64,000 bases of DNA from Charina bottae (Eukaryota; Chordata; Lepidosauria; Squamata; Charinaidae), in the NCBI GenBank assembly GCA_023362775.1, contig JALMGJ010000005.1, forward strand, positions 82,997,921 through 83,061,920, read 5' to 3'. The notes under the pieces were generated by a model. That model searched no databases, had not been told where the DNA came from, and was given only the letters and a program-made list of their open reading frames with translations. Below, piece after piece: positions 19,820 to 31,979 of this stretch. The translations under genes and the position numbers were made by a program. How positions within the stretch are numbered: position 1 is the stretch's first letter; every line of letters begins with the position of its first letter.

Positions 19820-21310
19820 GTCACCAAGTCAGTGTAAAATTTATTCTAACCAGATTAGACACAGGTTTTCTGCCACTGCTGCTTGAACTATAATTCTAGC
19901 TGTTTCATTTCTGTAATCTCTTAAGTAAATGAAGGAGTTTATAAGCCAATTATCTGGAAATGAGGTCAATTATATGAAACATTTTTCCATTTCAGAAATC
20001 AATCAATACACTCAATCAGCACCCTCAGTATGTACCTCCTGATGATGGCTACAAGAATCACAGTTAGACGCAAAATTTTTGAGACCAGACAGGTCCATCA
20101 TAATTTTTCCTTCTGCTTATTTTTAATAGAACTGATTTTTATATCAAAAGATTGATGCTTTTGTTTTCATCTCTTGAACAGGAAACAGGATTGCTGTCTC
20201 TGGTCACAAGCCTCAAAGCTGTTAAAGCCATGAGATGGCTACAGTGGTAGTTTTCTTTTTCATCATTATTGTTATTACCACCACAATATGATGCCTTGAT
20301 TATGTGTGATTTGTGCAGGCTATGAGGGGCTTATCTGTCTCACCAGTTGGTGTTTATATTACATTTGGTAATATAAAGTTACTAAAGAATTTATGTTTCA
20401 AAGGAGAAGAAAAATTTGGTGTAATTCTCATTAGTAGAGTGTGATGTTCCTGTACCTACTTCATTGTGAAGTGACTAAGATCTTGAGAAGATCAGATCAC
20501 AGGATATCTCTCCACTAGCTCTTTGAGACACTGGGAAACTCTTGATGTCAGAAAGGCTCAACATAGGGTGTGGTCGGGAGAGGCTATAGGCCCAAAATTT
20601 CCATATCTATCACCTTCCCCAAACCAGTGGAAAATTTAGATTGGTCTGAATTATTTTCTTCTTAGGGCTTGCAGTAGGAGGGAACATTATTCAACTCAGG
20701 AAGGAATGAGGGGACAAACATGTCACCACCCTTACTTTTCTCTTTGATTTGTTGCTGAATAGCTTTTCACAATGTTGGAGTGGGTGACAGGTTTGCTGTG
20801 CCTATGGAGAAATAGTGAAGCACCTGCTATTATAGATGGAAGGAAGGTAGATGTCTGGCAAAGCACATTAACACGAACAAAGCACTTTTTTAAAGTCTTA
20901 AACTAGCCATGTCATTTGCAAGGTTTGTGCAGCTACTTCAAAGACTATGCCCAGCTTTCTCCACATCTGTGTATGCACCATCACTTTGTGATAGTTTCAC
21001 TAGAAGGGTTGTCTGTATGTGCACATGCATGTAAGTGGAAGTAGTCTTTGAAGCAAGCTGCATAAGCCTTGTAAATGATGCAGCTGCTTCAATGTTTCAC
21101 ATAGAGGTGATCTGTTCCCACTAATGTGCTTCATGAAACACTGCTTTCAAATGCTTGTACTGCCCTATCATAGACCATGTATTTAATATGTCATAAAGTA
21201 ATATGAACATAAACTACAGTTTAATTATTTTAAGGAAGTATGTCTATAACTAATTTGTAGATATTTACGACCTGAAATAGAACTATTTTTGCTTTTTGAT
21301 TATGAGTTCT
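19820..21310. other. GBF1 intron, nothing recognised
   Basis: Ordinary AT-rich sequence without long frames or familiar repeats. The same holds for 21425-22030 and 24895-25590. Confidence 0.4.
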
Positions 21311-21312
21311 TA

Positions 21313-21318
21313 TAATCC

Positions 21319-21384
<66 letters not shown>

Positions 21385-21386
21385 AT

Positions 21387-21421
<35 letters not shown>
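21313..21421. repeat. (GTATAT)n followed by (CA)n microsatellite
   Basis: About 12 GTATAT units followed by about 18 CA units. The open frames across it are artefacts. Confidence 0.97.
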
Positions 21422-21423
<2 letters not shown>

Positions 21424-22029
21424 GAAAATAAAGGATGAAGTGTAAATTAGATGCCTCGATGGGTGGTACCATCTGACTAACCTTCTTAGCCTTTGATGGA
21501 AAACTATCAAGGAATATCAGGCTTTGTGAGGGTGCTTCAACAACAACATTGTTCCCATTGTTGTTGAAGCATTCAACAAGCATTCATTCCCTCACAGGCT
21601 TATAGCTTAGATTGGGAAATTGAAAAATAGCCTAGATGAAGGCAATACCTATAGTTAATATATGTGTACACAGACGTTTATAAAAGTTTATAAAAGTAAA
21701 AGAAGCAGGATCCTCTCAAATATGTTAGCTACTAAAGGAAGTAGGCATTTATTTCATGTAAAAGAACATTTAAACAGGGATGTTATTTTTTTTCTGGACT
21801 GTGGTTATATTAGATTTTCAATTTTGTTGGGCAATGGCCATATTTCAAAAAGTAGTGAGTGAAACAGAAACAAAAACATTTTTTTCATTTATATTTGATT
21901 AAAGTAAATATAATTTAATATTTCCAGTCCTGTATTTAATAATGTCCTCCTTCTGTCATATTAAAAGCAAAAATTTGGTAACAATTTTCAGAATTTGTTG
22001 GGGGTCACAATCAATGCTTTCAGACAGGG

Positions 22030-23280
22030 CATATGGCCCTGGAGCTTCACATTGTACCTTTTTATTTTGACTTCTGGAGGAAGAAATGGCAGACTGAAGA
22101 CAGCTCTGCGAAAAGGAGAGCCAACAACCTCAGTGGAATAGTGAGTAGACCAGCTCTTCGAAACCTCTCTGGACAAAGAGAGGATTTGAGATCACCCACA
22201 AGCGCTCCAGACAGCTGCCCCTCGAGAGGAGACTGCAAGATAGTGGTCTCTGGAAGGTTTAATGTTCTGGGAGATAAGGGAATAGCCATCTTGCTCAAAC
22301 CGTGGTCGGCGCCTTTGAAAAGACACTAAGTTTGCATGCTTCCATTTCTAATCACTTTTGGAAATTGCTTGTTAACTGCTTTTCAGCTATTAGAAACCCC
22401 TGGATCAACAAGTTTGACAGCACCAGATGAGTTTCCTTCAATTGTTAGCAAAAGAAAGTTTTAACTACAAGTTTAAGAACTTAAAAAATATATTTTGGAA
22501 TAAATAGCAAAAGGGTGATTAAAACTTTGATTTTACAAAATTACAAACAGACTAAGGGTCCAGATAAATTTGGAATAAGATTTTGGAATTAATTATAAAA
22601 AATCCTTCCCATGAGAAAATGCTTTTGTTTTGATTTTTTTTAAAAAACATAAGATTTTAAAAATTGGACACTAGAGGGAACTAAAGATTACAATTAAAGG
22701 AGAAGAACATATAAACTTGACTTACAATTACAGAATGAAGCAAAATATTCTAACATTGGACATATTGACCCAGAGGTTAATATTAATAGTGTCAACAGAG
22801 AAAGAACAAAGAAAAAATGAAAGGAAATCAAGTCTTAGGACATTATTTGAAGGGACTAAAGATTAAGATTTTTAGAAGTAAAAGGAAGGAATATAAAGTT
22901 GGTTTATTTGATCAAGGTTAAAATAGATATGTTGTTATTTCTGGTAACCCTTAATGGACTTTTGCTGACACCAGGACTGAAATGACAATACTTTATGGAT
23001 TTGTTTATAGATAAGAGATGGGATATGGGAAGAAGAGATAATCTGTTGTATTTTAAGAGGTGATAAGTTACTAAAATTGTTTATACTTGTTGTGATAAAG
23101 AAGTAACTTCTTTATATATTTTTCTTTTTCTTTGCTATATTCTTACTTTTCTATTTCTCTATTTTTCCCTTTCTTTTCTGCACCTTCTACTCTTTTTTTA
23201 TTCTTCTATTATTTTTTAGTTTGCATTAGTTTTTACTATAGTAATTATAATCTTTAATAAAAGTACTATGAAAAAACATT
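22030..23280 (+). mobile_element. Unclassified LINE-derived retroposon, copy 1
   Basis: From about 22590 to 23280 it matches, in inverse orientation, 58146-58880. It ends in T/C-rich sequence, then an AATAAA-like signal (tttaataaaagtac) and a short A run. The part before 22590 is not shared as far as I can see and its membership is a guess. See 58146-58925 for the coding evidence. Confidence 0.5.
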
Positions 23281-23312
23281 GTACCTTTCTATTTCACAAT
23301 GTATGTAAAATA

Positions 23313-24891
23313 AGCTGCTCAAAAAAATAAAGGGAACACTGAAATAAGACATCCTAGATCTGAATGAATGAAATATTCGTATTAATTACTTTGTTCATTA
23401 CATAGTTGAATGTGCTGACAACAAAATCACACAAAAAGCAATGGAAATCAAATGTAAGCAACCCCTGGAGGTCTGGATGTGGAGTTACACTCAAAAATTA
23501 AAGTGGAAAAGAACACTACAGGCTGATCCAATGTTGATGTAATGTCCTTAAAACAAGTCAAAATGAGGCTCAGTAGTGTGTGTGGCCTCCACGTGCCTGT
23601 ATGACCTCCCTACAACGCCTGGGCATGCTCCTGATGAGGTGGCGGATGGTCTCCTGAGGGATCTCCTCCCACACCTGGACTAAAGCATCCCCCAACTCCT
23701 GGACAGTCTGTGGTGCAACGTGGCGTTGGTGGATGGAGCGAGACATGATGTCCCAGATGTGCTCAATTGGATTCAGGTCTGGGGAACGGGCGGGCCAGTC
23801 CATAGCATCAATGCCTTCGTCTTGCAGGAACTGCTGGCACACTCCAGCCACATGAGGTCTAGCATTGTCTTGCATTAGGAGGAACCCAGGGCCAACCGCA
23901 CCAGCATATGGTCTCACAAGGGGTCTGAGGATCTCATCACGGTACCTAATGGCAGTCAGGCTACCTCTGGCGAGCACATGGAGGGCTGTGCGGCCCCCTA
24001 AAGAAATGCCACCCCACACCATTACTGACCCACTGCCAAACCGGTCATGCTGGAGGATGTTGCAGGCAGCAGAACGTTCTCCACGGCGTCTCCAGACCCT
24101 GTCACGTCTGTCACATGTGCTCAGTGTGAACCTGCTTTCATCTGTGAAGAGCACAGGGCGCCAGTGGCGAAGTTGCCAATCTTGTGTTCTCTGGCAAATG
24201 CCAAACGTCCTGCACGGTGTTGGGCTGTAAGCACAACCCCCACCTGTGGACGTCGGGCCCTCATACCACCCTCATGGAGTTTGTTTCTGACCGTTTGAGC
24301 AGCCACACGCACATTTGTGGCCCACTGGAGGTCATTTTGCAGGGCTCTGGCAGTGCTCCTCCTGTCCCTCCTTGCACAAAGGTGGAGGTAGCGGTCCTGC
24401 TGCTGGGTTGTTGCCCTCCTACGGCCTCCTCCACGTCTCCTGATGTACTGACCTGTCTCCTGGTAGCGCCTCCATGCTCTGGACACTACGCTGACAGACA
24501 CAGCAAACCTTCTTGCCACAGCTCGCATTGATGTGCCATCCTGGATGAGCTGCACTACCTGAGCCACTTGTGTGGGTTGTAGACTCCGTCTCATGCTACC
24601 ACTAGAGTGGAAGCACCGCCAGCATTCAAAAGTGACCAAACCATCAGCCAAAAAGCATAGGAACTGAGAAGTGGTCTGTGGTCAGCACCTGCAGATCCAC
24701 TCCTTTATTGGGGATGTCTTGCTAACTGCCTATGCTTTCCGCCTGTTGTCTATTCCATGTGCACAACAGCATGTGAAATTGATTGTCAATCAGTGTTGCT
24801 ACCTAAGTGGGGAGTTTGATTTCACAGAAGTGTGATTGACTTGGACTTACATTGTGTTGTTTCAGTGTTCCCTTTATTTTTTTGAGCAGTG
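23313..24891 (-). mobile_element. Tc1-type DNA transposon, nearly complete
   Basis: 1579 bp between TA dinucleotides (23311-23312, 24892-24893). Terminal inverted repeats share ctgctcaaaaaaataaaggg; the left outermost bases are changed (agctgctc against cactgctc). Encodes a DD34E transposase with one frameshift. The sequence is of the Tc1 type I know from teleosts and lampreys. Confidence 0.96.
23570..24651 (-). pseudogene. Tc1 transposase, one-base frameshift
   Basis: The upstream frame (24651-24121) has paired helix-turn-helix DNA-binding domains ([40 protein letters not shown]) and [14 protein letters not shown]. The downstream frame (24154-23570) has catalytic D in LFTDESRF, D in LLMQDNARPHVA and E in NPIEHIWD, the DD34E triad. 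The two frames join if a single base, lost near 24184 (the plus strand reads cttgtgttct where the family has two Gs), is allowed for. Everything else looks intact. Confidence 0.94.
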
Positions 24892-25592
24892 TATATTGTT
24901 ATTTCATTTTATGTTTTTATTTTAATTTGTTTGGCTAATTCTATTTTATTGACTATTTCACTAATTGTTTTAGTTGCTTGTTTTTGTCATATGCACCTAG
25001 AATCAGTGCAGAGGAGAACTGCGGAGACCCAGGTTCAAGTCCACCCTTAAGCATGGGAGTTCAATGGGTGACTCTTCTACTTCAAGGATTGTTGTGGGGA
25101 AAAATTGGAGGAGAGAGCACTTTGAGCTCCTGTATAGAATGTGGGATAGAAATCTAACAAATTATTAAATAAAATGTTTTAGTCATTGTTATGGAATTTT
25201 ATTTTCTGATTTAATGCTTGTATTTTCTAATGTTTTTGCAAACTGTTTTCAGCATTGAGGAAAATTGGTTTTATGTGTTTTAACAACAACTGAATTTCCA
25301 AATCATCTCCATTTCCACTGCTTTTGTTAAATCCCCAACTCTGTTTCTTTCCTGATGCTTTCTACCTATAGGGATTCCACAAACCTACTGACATTTACTT
25401 GGGTCCTTCTATTTCTGTTTTCAAACACTAATGAAAGTATTTAAAGATCACTTTAGCATGGCATATTCAAATTTGATTCCCCCCTTCTTCTTTTATGCCT
25501 ATTTTTACTATAAACTTAAGAATGAACTCCACATCTTTATTATATGCATAATGCCTACATACTATAGATGCTTTAGAAACAACATGCCATAC

Positions 25593-25678
25593 CTTCTTTT
25601 TACTCTTAATCATTATCAGTTCTTGTGTTGTGGGTAGGAAGCAGGAAAATCGAGTAGGCTTTCTTGGAATGATCTTTT
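25593..25678 (-). CDS. GBF1: GBF1 exon, pre-Sec7 (RKPTRFSC)
   Basis: Encodes EKIIPRKPTRFSCFLP and QELIMIKSKKK. The human counterpart reads ARKPPRFSCLLP and RELIEIKNKKK. Acceptor tttagcag/AAAAGATC, donor AAGAAG/gtatgg. Phase 1 in, 0 out. The exon has no ATG or long open frame of its own, so it is easily missed. Confidence 0.93.
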
Positions 25679-26208
25679 CTGCTAAAACAAAATCAGACTG
25701 CTTTTACAGTAGATCCTTTCAAATAGCTAGCATTGCTGATTGTAAACAATTAAAACAACTTTTCACTCCACAACCCAGAAGTACCGCTCTTCTTTGTCAG
25801 CCGCAATCCTGATGGAGATTATTAGTTAACAACAAAACAGGACCCTGTGATTAAGCTTCATATATTAAAATAGAGGGAGGGACACTACATAAAAATACTT
25901 GCTACATAATGTGCAAGATAGCTACCTACTGTATCTCTCCACAGCCTGAAACACAACAGAGCCACAACCATTGAAAAAAGGATGATTTATAGCAGTATCC
26001 TACAGTACACTGTATGGAATAAAACACCAAATAGTACGCAATTTAATATATATCATACTAATATACAGTAATATATGAAAATACCTAAAATCATTAACCA
26101 GTCTTATTCACAGCCAACTATAAATGATGTACCACCAAAACCAAATGCATATTATTTATATGCTTCACTGTTCCAGACTACCAGTACTAAACTAAAAGTC
26201 AGATTTAC

Positions 26209-26346
26209 CTGTATCATTTCCGATATCTGAATTCAGACAGTCTTGCTGTTTCAAGTGGGAGGTCACCAAGCATCCATTATTCAATGAACATGTCTCCGGT
26301 AATTCTGCAGTAGATGATTTAAGTTTTGTTTGCAGTTCTTCAGCAA
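26209..26346 (-). CDS. GBF1: GBF1 exon, divergent pre-Sec7 linker
   Basis: A 138-base open segment between catgtag/TTGCTG and GATACAG/gtaaat. It is in phase with both neighbours (1 in, 1 out) and encodes IAEELQTKLKSSTAELPETC and ends SDIGNDT. Sequence similarity to human GBF1 is weak here, as expected for this variable linker. The call rests on position, phase, splice sites and the absence of stops. Its acceptor lies about 15 bases from a long (ATCT)n microsatellite. Confidence 0.8.
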
Positions 26347-26357
26347 CTACATGGTAA

Positions 26358-26467
<110 letters not shown>

Positions 26468-26629
26468 TCTACTTTTGTATGCCACATATTTTATGATTCT
26501 AAGTGGCTTACAATGCCAAAAACATCCATAAAAATACTTGTAAAAACAGAAAACAATTCAAAGCAGTAAATAATGTTTATAACAATTATTGCTACTATTA
26601 GCAATCACCTTGACATTTAGAATTTAGAA

Positions 26630-28920
26630 TTTCGCTTTCAATAATAATATATCTCCCACTTTCATCTTTTTGAATTAATTTAGGTTTTAAATAAGATTTT
26701 ATATATATTACTACTCCATTTTTTTTCATTTGCTGCAGTAAATTCTAATCCTAATTTTTTGTTAATTAAATATTTTGTATCTGTTTTTTTAATGTGGGTT
26801 TCCTGGAGGCATGCAATGTCAAATTTTAATTTATTTAGTAATTGGAATATCCGTTTTCTTTTAACATACAAATTATTTGCTGTGATGACATTTGCTGATG
26901 ACTTGGTGATAACAGTACCCATTAGACTCAATAGAAAACTTAAACAAAAAGTTACAAGAATTTGGAGATTTAGCAGGTTTTAAAATAAATAAACAAAAGA
27001 CCAAAATGATAAATCTAAATATGATAAAAGAAGAGCGAACGAAACTGGAACATAAAACAGGATTTCAAAATGTGAAACCAATTAAATATCTAGGAGTACA
27101 GATAGCCAAAATATATTTATTTAAAAATAATTATACTATAATATGGAAAGAAATTAAAAAAGATCTAGAAAAGTGGGAATCTCTACAATTATCATTATTA
27201 GGTAGAATTGCAACAATAAAAATGAATGTACTACCTAGAATTTTGTATCTGTTCCAGATGATACCCATAGAAATAACGGACCAAACCTTTTCAAATTGGC
27301 AGAGATATAACAAAATTTATATGGCAAGGGAAAAAAACAGAATAAAATCAAAATACTTACAAGATATTAAAGAAAGAGGAGGATTGGGATTACCAAATTT
27401 AAAATTATATTATGAAACTTGCGGTTTGGTCTGGTTGAAAGAATGGATAAAATTGGAAAACACAAATATATTAAATTTAGAAGGTCATAACAGATTTGGA
27501 TGGCATGGGTATATGTGGTATAACAAAAGTAAAATCAATAAGGCATTCAGTAATCATATAATCAGGAAACCAATACTAAAAATATGGAACAGATACAAAA
27601 ATTCTTTACTACCTGCACTTCCATTGTGGACATCTCCTCAGGAGGCAAACGCCAGAATAGAGAATCCAATGGATAAAAAATGGTTAAGATATTACTTAAC
27701 CTTACTTAAATTTAATGGAAACAATTATGAATTCAAAACAAGGGAAGAATTAGAAAAGGAGGGTTTTGAATGTCATTGGTTTAAATATTTACAATTAAAA
27801 GAACAATTTAAATTAGACCGAAAAACATTTAAATTTGTGAATCTAACAGATAACTGGGACAATATATTATGGAACGAGAACGACCATCTGATATCCAAAT
27901 TGTATAAAAAATTATTAGATTTAAAAACTAGCGATATAAAAACCAAAAATTATATGACAAAATGGGAAGAGAATTTGGGTAGAGAGATTAGGTATGAAGA
28001 TTGGCAAACTATCTGGATGAAAAATATTAAATCCACCTTAAGTAATAATCTAAGAGAAAATAGTTATAAAATGATTTTTAGATGGTATTTGCCTCCAGAG
28101 AGATTGTATAAAATGAAGTGTTTAAGCACAAATATATGTTGGAAATGTAATATAAAGGTGGGCTCTTTTTACCATTTATGGTGGTCCTGCAAAAAAACTA
28201 AAAAATATTGGGAAAAAATTCATGGTAGTATTTGTAAAATAATGAAAATCAATATGGAAAAAAACCCAGAATTATACCTATTGGGCCTCATGGACATAAA
28301 GATAAATAAGTACTGCAAAAAACTACTACACCATTTGATTACAGCAGCAAGGATAACTTTCGCGAAACACTGGAAAGAAGAATATACCCCTTCAACGGAT
28401 GAATGGACTATTAAAGCAATGGAAATAGCACAGATGGACAGGCTAACGAATTTAGTAAAATGCAAAGAAATTGGAGATTATGAACTAATATGGAATCCCT
28501 TTCTAGAATTTCTACAAAAGGACTATAATATAAAATTAACATTGTAAAACTGGGAAAATCAAAAGGAAAAATATTATAAAGAGAACAATAGAAATGTAAT
28601 ATATAAACTACATGTGGAAAGAAGAAAAGTGAACTAGGCAATGAGATAAATTATAAACATAAATAAAGAAATGTTAAAGGGATGGAGAAATGTAATAGAA
28701 AAATAGTAAATATTAAATAAATGTTAAAAGGTTTCTTCGTAAAAGAAACAGGAAGTCTTTTTAAATTAATTGTTCTATATGTAACTTTGTATGTTGTTAT
28801 TGTCATAAATAGTTGAATGTATGTAAGTAGGTTGTTTATGTGTTGTAAATCTTTGTAAATGTATCTATCTTTGTGATGTGTAAATATTTTAAACAATAAA
28901 AATATTATTAAAAAAAAACA
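26630..28920 (+). mobile_element. L1 LINE with 5' inversion
   Basis: 26885-28550 is plus-strand L1 ORF2 from the FADDLVIT motif C to the end, followed by 3' UTR, AATAAA near 28894 and an A tail. 26630-26884 is the ORF2 endonuclease start in opposite orientation. The pattern is that of twin priming. The central ORF2 is missing. No clean target duplication could be placed. Confidence 0.85.
26885..28547 (+). pseudogene. L1 ORF2, RT motif C to C-terminus
   Basis: Starts with TFADDLVITVP, shifts frame once near 26930-27000, then runs open for 513 codons: KPIKYLGVQI, LSLLGRIATIKMNVLPRILY, ERGGLGLPNLKLYYE, and the C-terminal Cys-rich region (CLSTNICWKCNIKVGSFYHL, WWSCKKTKKYW). It lacks the endonuclease and most of RT in this orientation. 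The long open frame indicates a fairly young insertion. Confidence 0.92.
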
Positions 28921-29335
28921 AAAGCAAACAATGTTGGTGGAAACCTAGCTTCTGCAGCAGGGACATTCCAAAGCTGTTGTGCCATGATACAATACCAACT
29001 CCTATGTCACCGCATAATGCACCTCTCCCAACTGTGGTGTAATGAGGAGGTCATTAATGTTCAGATGGGTACACATTAGAAAAGGGACTCCCTCAAATAT
29101 TGGAGTCCCAAATGAGAATGTCCCTTGCCAAATTTGTCCGCAAAATTAAAAATTAAAGTAATGGACTGAAACCTTGAAGGGAAAAACCAGACAAGAGACA
29201 AGCAGGTTTAAGAGATCATAGGCATAATAGTTTGCTAAAACTTAATGTGGAACAGAACAACAGTTGCCTACAACACAGTCAGGAATGGCAAATGTCACCA
29301 TTCGGTTAAGAAGGTACCAAATAAATGATTCTCAC

Positions 29336-29516
29336 TTGCTTCTCTGATGCTCTGGGCAATTTCTGTATTTGGTTTTAGTACTTCTTTCTCCTGCTGGTAT
29401 ATGCCTCTGAGTACTTTGGCTTGGCACTGTGCTTCAATTTGATCAGTCACTGTCAACAATGCTTCAAGCGATAGCAAATGAGTAGTGTACAGTTGTCCAG
29501 TAACAGGAAAGGCATT
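29336..29516 (-). CDS. GBF1: GBF1 exon after HUS domain
   Basis: Encodes NAFPVTGQLYTTHLLSLEAL then IEAQCQAKVLRGIYQQEKE and ends REA plus one base. Matches human GBF1 downstream of the HUS box. Acceptor gattttcag/AATGCC, donor GCAA/gtgaga. Phase 0 in, 1 out. Confidence 0.94.
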
Positions 29517-29519
29517 CTG

Positions 29520-30935
29520 AAAAATCAAACATAATTAAGGATATGTCCAGTTGTACAAGGAAACCTAAATACAACATCTATTTAACTTAAAGTTCTACAC
29601 AGCTATGCAAGCCTTCATAACTTTTTGCAATCCTTAAATATCAGTCCCCACAGAAGATTGGTTTTCTTTTATGTTAAACACTGTTGGCTCAGTATATAAA
29701 GCTACATTTCTACTCTGAAGATGTTGCATACTTTGTGTGGGAATGTATGTTTGCTGACCTATTTACATTAATATTCCTTGTAGAAAACATCTGAAATATT
29801 TTAAGATGCCAATCCCAAACACAGAGTAGAAACATGCTGGAAATGCACCATTCACTGGGTATCTATGGAACTGGAATGCATCAGTTGTGTAATTTGGAAA
29901 TTTCCTGGATTTCCCCAGCTCACTTTTAAAAACTGATGCCACGCTACTTCCCAGTCCTCTGACACTGTGATTTGAATGACAAGTTACACATTTTTGCTAG
30001 GAAGTCAAAATTTTTCACATTTGAATTCTTTAATAACTCTTGTGCAGATGGCATTAGATTTTGATGATTCTTCTCGTTCCTCGTTCTTGTAGCCAGGTAT
30101 TCCCATCCATAGTGATACTGTGAAAGAATCTGGACTTCCATTATTTTCTGGTATATTAGATTTTATACCATTCTTGATATAAAGAGAAATCATAGTAGTT
30201 AGGAATACTAGATTTAATTATTTCTCTTGCTGTATTCCCAATTCCAAACTTATTTCATACCCTGTAGAGGAACGCACAAAGATTAAGCACAACTTGCTAA
30301 GCACCACAGACCTAATCAAGTATAAGACAAGGATATTTTGTCCTCAGTGTCCAATTGACTTTAAAGAAAGCATTCTGGGAACAGCATGCCAACAGTGATC
30401 AGAATCACAGTCCAAAATGGTTTTTTTCCTATACACACACCTAACATCCATTCTCTCCCCCCATAAACAGGCTTAATTCAACACATATTACTGCAATTAG
30501 GTTTTAAAATATTTCCACTGACAATAATGGTTAAGTTTTAAACCCTGATTACAGCATGAGGCATTTTTCTGAGGAAAGGGTACAGCACTGAAAATAGACC
30601 TTCCAGCTGAGCTCCTCTTCAGAAAATATTCCCACCTACAGTAATCAGGATTTGAAAAAGCCTTTACTGATAACTTTGGATGATACGTTGAAGCACTGCT
30701 ACGGTGCAGAAAAGCTCTGATCAGCTATAAGATTATTTTTCCCGTTATATCAGTTCAGTGAGGCATGAGTAAGGAAGGCAAAACTTTGAGAGGTTTGTGG
30801 GCCAAACTGGGAACTTCCACAGGCCACATTCAACCTTTGGAGAAGTTCCCTATGTTTTCCTTAAAAAATAAACTTGGATATTATTTTGTGCTTGCAATTG
30901 TACTGAAAAGAAAACACCAAAGTAATTCTTCTTCA
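29520..30935. other. GBF1 intron, nothing recognised
   Basis: No repeats or splice-supported exons seen. The human gene has no missing exon between the two flanking exons, since their protein ends join directly. Confidence 0.5.
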
Positions 30936-30939
30936 GGAC

Positions 30940-31134
30940 CTTTGATAGCAGTTTGCTGAGGTCTTCAAACAGGTTAGCACAGTAGTAGTCACAATCATAG
31001 TTAATGTAGAGTTCAGTTACAAAGCTAGGAATCCTCCATAGCTGAACTATAGCCTCTAGGGCCATCTCCTTCATTTCATAGAGCATCTTGGGGTTTTCCA
31101 CAGTGATGATCTCCATCAGTTTCTTGATATACAT
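30940..31134 (-). CDS. GBF1: GBF1 exon, HUS box
   Basis: Encodes [17 protein letters not shown] through [19 protein letters not shown] and [11 protein letters not shown]. The NYDCD motif is the HUS box, the most conserved signature of large ARF-GEFs. Acceptor ctgccag/ATGTAT. The donor reads TCAAAG/gtcctg, which is weaker than the other donors but is the only GT in phase at the conserved boundary. Confidence 0.94.
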
Positions 31135-31979
31135 CTGGCAGAAAGATATAGGATAGTTCAGGATATAGGATATATATTGAATTCATCTTTCTTTTCCTGG
31201 TCTCCACCCTTACTTTTCTATTCCAGACTTTGCAGCTGGAGTTTCAAACTGTTTTTCTCTCTACACAAAGCACTGAGGCAAAAAATATAAACTAATACAT
31301 TAGAATGTAAGGGCACAAAATGCTAGCATATGAACATGTCTAGGGAGCATTTTAATGATATGGAACATTTTTTCAAAATGTCCCCAGACATTCCCCCAGA
31401 TCAAGGGTCGGAAATGGCGGCTCGCGAGCCAGATGCGGCTCTTTGGCCCCTTGAGTGTGGCTCTTCCGCAGCTGAACTCACCCCCGCCCCTTCCACGTGA
31501 TAGGCCCCCGCCCGCAAACCCCGCCCCCTGGCTCTCGCACTGAGCGAGGCCCGGCGCAGCAGGGAGGCAGTGCCATCTCCAGCCGCAGCAGCCCCTGCAG
31601 CCGCTCCTGCGCCGCCTCCGACAGTGCCGCGTCCCGGGCCAGCAGCGCCTCCCTGCCGTGGCTTATTGGGGTGGGTGGGAGGGCGCGGGGGAGCCGCACA
31701 GGCGCCGAGGGGGGCGGGCGGGCGCCTGCTTGCCTCCCTCCGCGAGGCCCCAATCCAGCTTGGATCCCGGGAAGGCAGCGGGGGGCCTCGCGGAGGGACG
31801 TAAGCGGGCAGGCCTCGTTTCCCGCCCCCCATCATCATCTTCGCTCAACGCGGGTGGGCGGAAGCGGCCGAGGGGGGCGGGCCCGGCGGCGGAGGCCAGA
31901 GGAGGAGGAGGAGGCCCGGGCCGGCTTCCAGCGCGCCTGGGCCTCGCGGAGGGAGGCAAGCCCAGCTGTCCGGGGTCCA

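Noticed and set aside
21230..21583. 117-codon frame with repeated His/Ile/Tyr/Val
   Set aside because: It is a translation of the GTATAT and CA microsatellites.
22033..22329. 98-codon frame as a gene
   Set aside because: Overlaps an opposite-strand frame of similar length in repeat-like sequence; no recognised domain.
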